A stretch of DNA of 5,703 bases. Source: Chloroflexota bacterium (GTDB lineage Bacteria; Chloroflexota; Anaerolineae; Anaerolineales; Villigracilaceae). Position 1 is the stretch's first letter, and the number at the start of each line of letters is the position of its first letter. The stretch spans positions 1 to 5,703 of the forward strand of contig JAJYOH010000411.1 in the NCBI GenBank assembly GCA_021796315.1, in the 5' to 3' direction. This document shows positions 4,725 to 5,703 of the stretch, piece by piece. The notes under the pieces were generated by a model. It had not been told where the DNA came from and made no database searches. It was given only the letters and a program-made list of their open reading frames with translations. The position numbers were made by a program, and so were the translations under genes.

Positions 4725-5703
4725 CTAATAGTTGAAAACGATCTGAATGGTTTCCTGTGGATGTTCATCCAGCAGACGATAGGCATCTGCCGCGCGCAAA
4801 ATGGGGAAACGATGTGTGATCCACTTTTCGGGCTGGATCCTTTTCAGTGCACCCCACGCGACCTCGAAACGGCGCGACTTATCCCAGCGCGCGGACAACT
4901 CTGGCGCGATGGTGCTGACCTGTGACGAAATGAGTTTGATGCGTGAGTGGTGGAAGCTGTGGCCTAAATCGATGGGCGCGCGTTTCTCTCCATACCACGA
5001 GCCGATGACGACGCGTCCCGAAAAGCAAGTCAACGCGATGGCATCGTCGAGGGCGGAGGGGGAGCCGCTCAGTTCGAGAGTCAAGTCTGCGCTGCCGCCG
5101 AGATATTTTTTGACTTGTTCATGGAAATCGGATTGATCGGGATCGAGCTTTATAACCTTTGACTCTTGACCTTCAACTTTCAAAGCATTTCGCCGCAGTT
5201 CATAACGGTCTGCTGCAATCAAGCATTCAAGCGGGAATTCGCCGAGCAAGGAAGCTGTCAGCAAACCGATCACACCTTGACCCAAAACCAAAACGCGCTC
5301 ACCGAGAATCGGCGCGGCGTCTTGCACAAGATTAACCGCCGTTTCCATGTTTGGAAGAAAGCATGCGGTTTCAGGTGAAATGTTTTCAGGGATTGGAATC
5401 AGGCAATCGGTGGTGGTGACGAAGTGAGTCGTGTGGGGCTGGAAAGAAAAAATTAAACGGCCAGCCCATTCCGGGTCGACGCCAGAGCCGAGTTCGAGCA
5501 CGCGTCCGACACAGGCGTAGCCATAAGACGTTGGATAAGGAAGTCCGCTGCTGACCGTGTCAACTGAATTTGTATCCTGTGGAAATTGTCCGCGATAGAT
5601 GAGCATCTCTGTCCCGGCGCTGACGGCGGAGCAGATCGTCTCTACCAAAACATCATCCGCGCCGAGAGCAGGCAAAGACTCCTGACGGAGTTCCACCTGC
5701 CGC
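4725..5703 (-). CDS. MDR-superfamily dehydrogenase, BchC-like (5' partial)
   Basis: At least 325 residues of a medium-chain dehydrogenase/reductase are visible, and the reading frame stays open to the window edge. The GTG at 5696 is not taken as the start, because the in-frame codons before it (RQV) continue the usual first beta strand, so roughly 10-15 residues probably lie outside. Counting from that GTG, the GroES-like domain has SAGTEMLIYRGQ (26-37) and YGYACVGRVLELG (58-70). The Rossmann domain has VLGQGVIG (137-144), with D163 after beta-2 suggesting NAD(H). FHHSRIKLISSQVSTI (248-263) is typical of a COG1063 branch that includes BchC-like proteins. The usual zinc ligands seem absent: SAGTE instead of the Cys site, GYA instead of GHE, and no structural four-Cys loop. 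It is thus probably a zinc-independent oxidoreductase of unknown substrate. It is the first visible gene of the operon. Confidence 0.87.
   Translation of the reverse strand, partial: RQVELRQESLPALGADDVLVETICSAVSAGTEMLIYRGQFPQDTNSVDTVSSGLPYPTSYGYACVGRVLELGSGVDPEWAGRLIFSFQPHTTHFVTTTDCLIPIPENISPETACFLPNMETAVNLVQDAAPILGERVLVLGQGVIGLLTASLLGEFPLECLIAADRYELRRNALKVEGQESKVIKLDPDQSDFHEQVKKYLGGSADLTLELSGSPSALDDAIALTCFSGRVVIGSWYGEKRAPIDLGHSFHHSRIKLISSQVSTIAPELSARWDKSRRFEVAWGALKRIQPEKWITHRFPILRAADAYRLLDEHPQETIQIVFNY
5156..5183. repeat. Four heptamers within the dehydrogenase
   Basis: On the plus strand CCTTTGA, CTCTTGA, CCTTCAA and CTTTCAA follow directly. On the coding strand this reads as TTGAAAG/TCAAAGG-like heptamers and encodes the polar segment KVEGQESKV between Rossmann strands. 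Composition and periodicity resemble the octamer array at 3738-3801. The segment seems a little longer than the usual short ALGADxVxDP turn in this family, which would suit a small repeat insertion. Confidence 0.45.

Noticed and set aside
5694..5696. GTG as start of the dehydrogenase
   Set aside because: The in-frame codons before it (Arg-Gln) continue the expected first strand and the frame is open to the edge, so the gene most likely begins outside the window.
1..5703. CRISPR array, tRNA/rRNA genes, insertion sequence or transposase
   Set aside because: No regularly spaced direct repeats with unique spacers, no cloverleaf with the conserved tRNA arms, and no transposase-like protein were found. 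The repeats present are short palindromes or 7-9 bp tandem units.

Overview
The window looks like ordinary bacterial chromosome. All six recognisable protein genes lie on the minus strand. The combination of an alcohol dehydrogenase-like protein, a QueD-like protein, a GT4 glycosyltransferase and a small-molecule-type methyltransferase, set among many short palindromic and 7-9 bp tandem repeats, reminds me most of a Chloroflexota (Anaerolineae-like) genome. That placement is inference from memory of such neighbourhoods and could not be tested here.

Layout, in the direction of transcription (high to low coordinates). A 5'-truncated MDR/BchC-like dehydrogenase (4725 to beyond 5703) is followed by an RDD-family membrane protein (4189-4716), a QueD/PTPS-like protein (3781-4167), a GT4 glycosyltransferase (2640-3734) and a class I SAM methyltransferase (1760-2638). 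Gaps between them are 8, 21, 46 and 1 nt, so this is very probably one operon whose promoter lies outside the window. A 296-bp gene-free stretch follows. It holds a large inverted repeat built of nonamers, a possible promoter and a possible operator. Next comes a separate RhlE-type DEAD-box RNA helicase gene (216-1463, TTG start), closed by a clear intrinsic terminator at 171-196. The last 170 bp are non-coding and packed with short palindromes.

Function. The five-gene operon combines an oxidoreductase, a pterin-synthase fold protein, a glycosyl donor-using enzyme and a methyltransferase. That set would suit synthesis and decoration of a small molecule, possibly a modified pterin, but no substrate can be read from the sequence. 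By eye the QueD-like protein lacks the usual catalytic Cys, the Asp/His pair and one zinc His, so it need not make 6-carboxytetrahydropterin.

The most striking structural signal is how short repeats have entered genes. A perfect 50-bp palindromic element (outer stem plus two hairpins) sits in frame inside the glycosyltransferase. An 8-bp tandem array runs through the stop codon of the QueD-like gene into the glycosyltransferase leader. Two 7-bp repeat runs lie within coding sequence.
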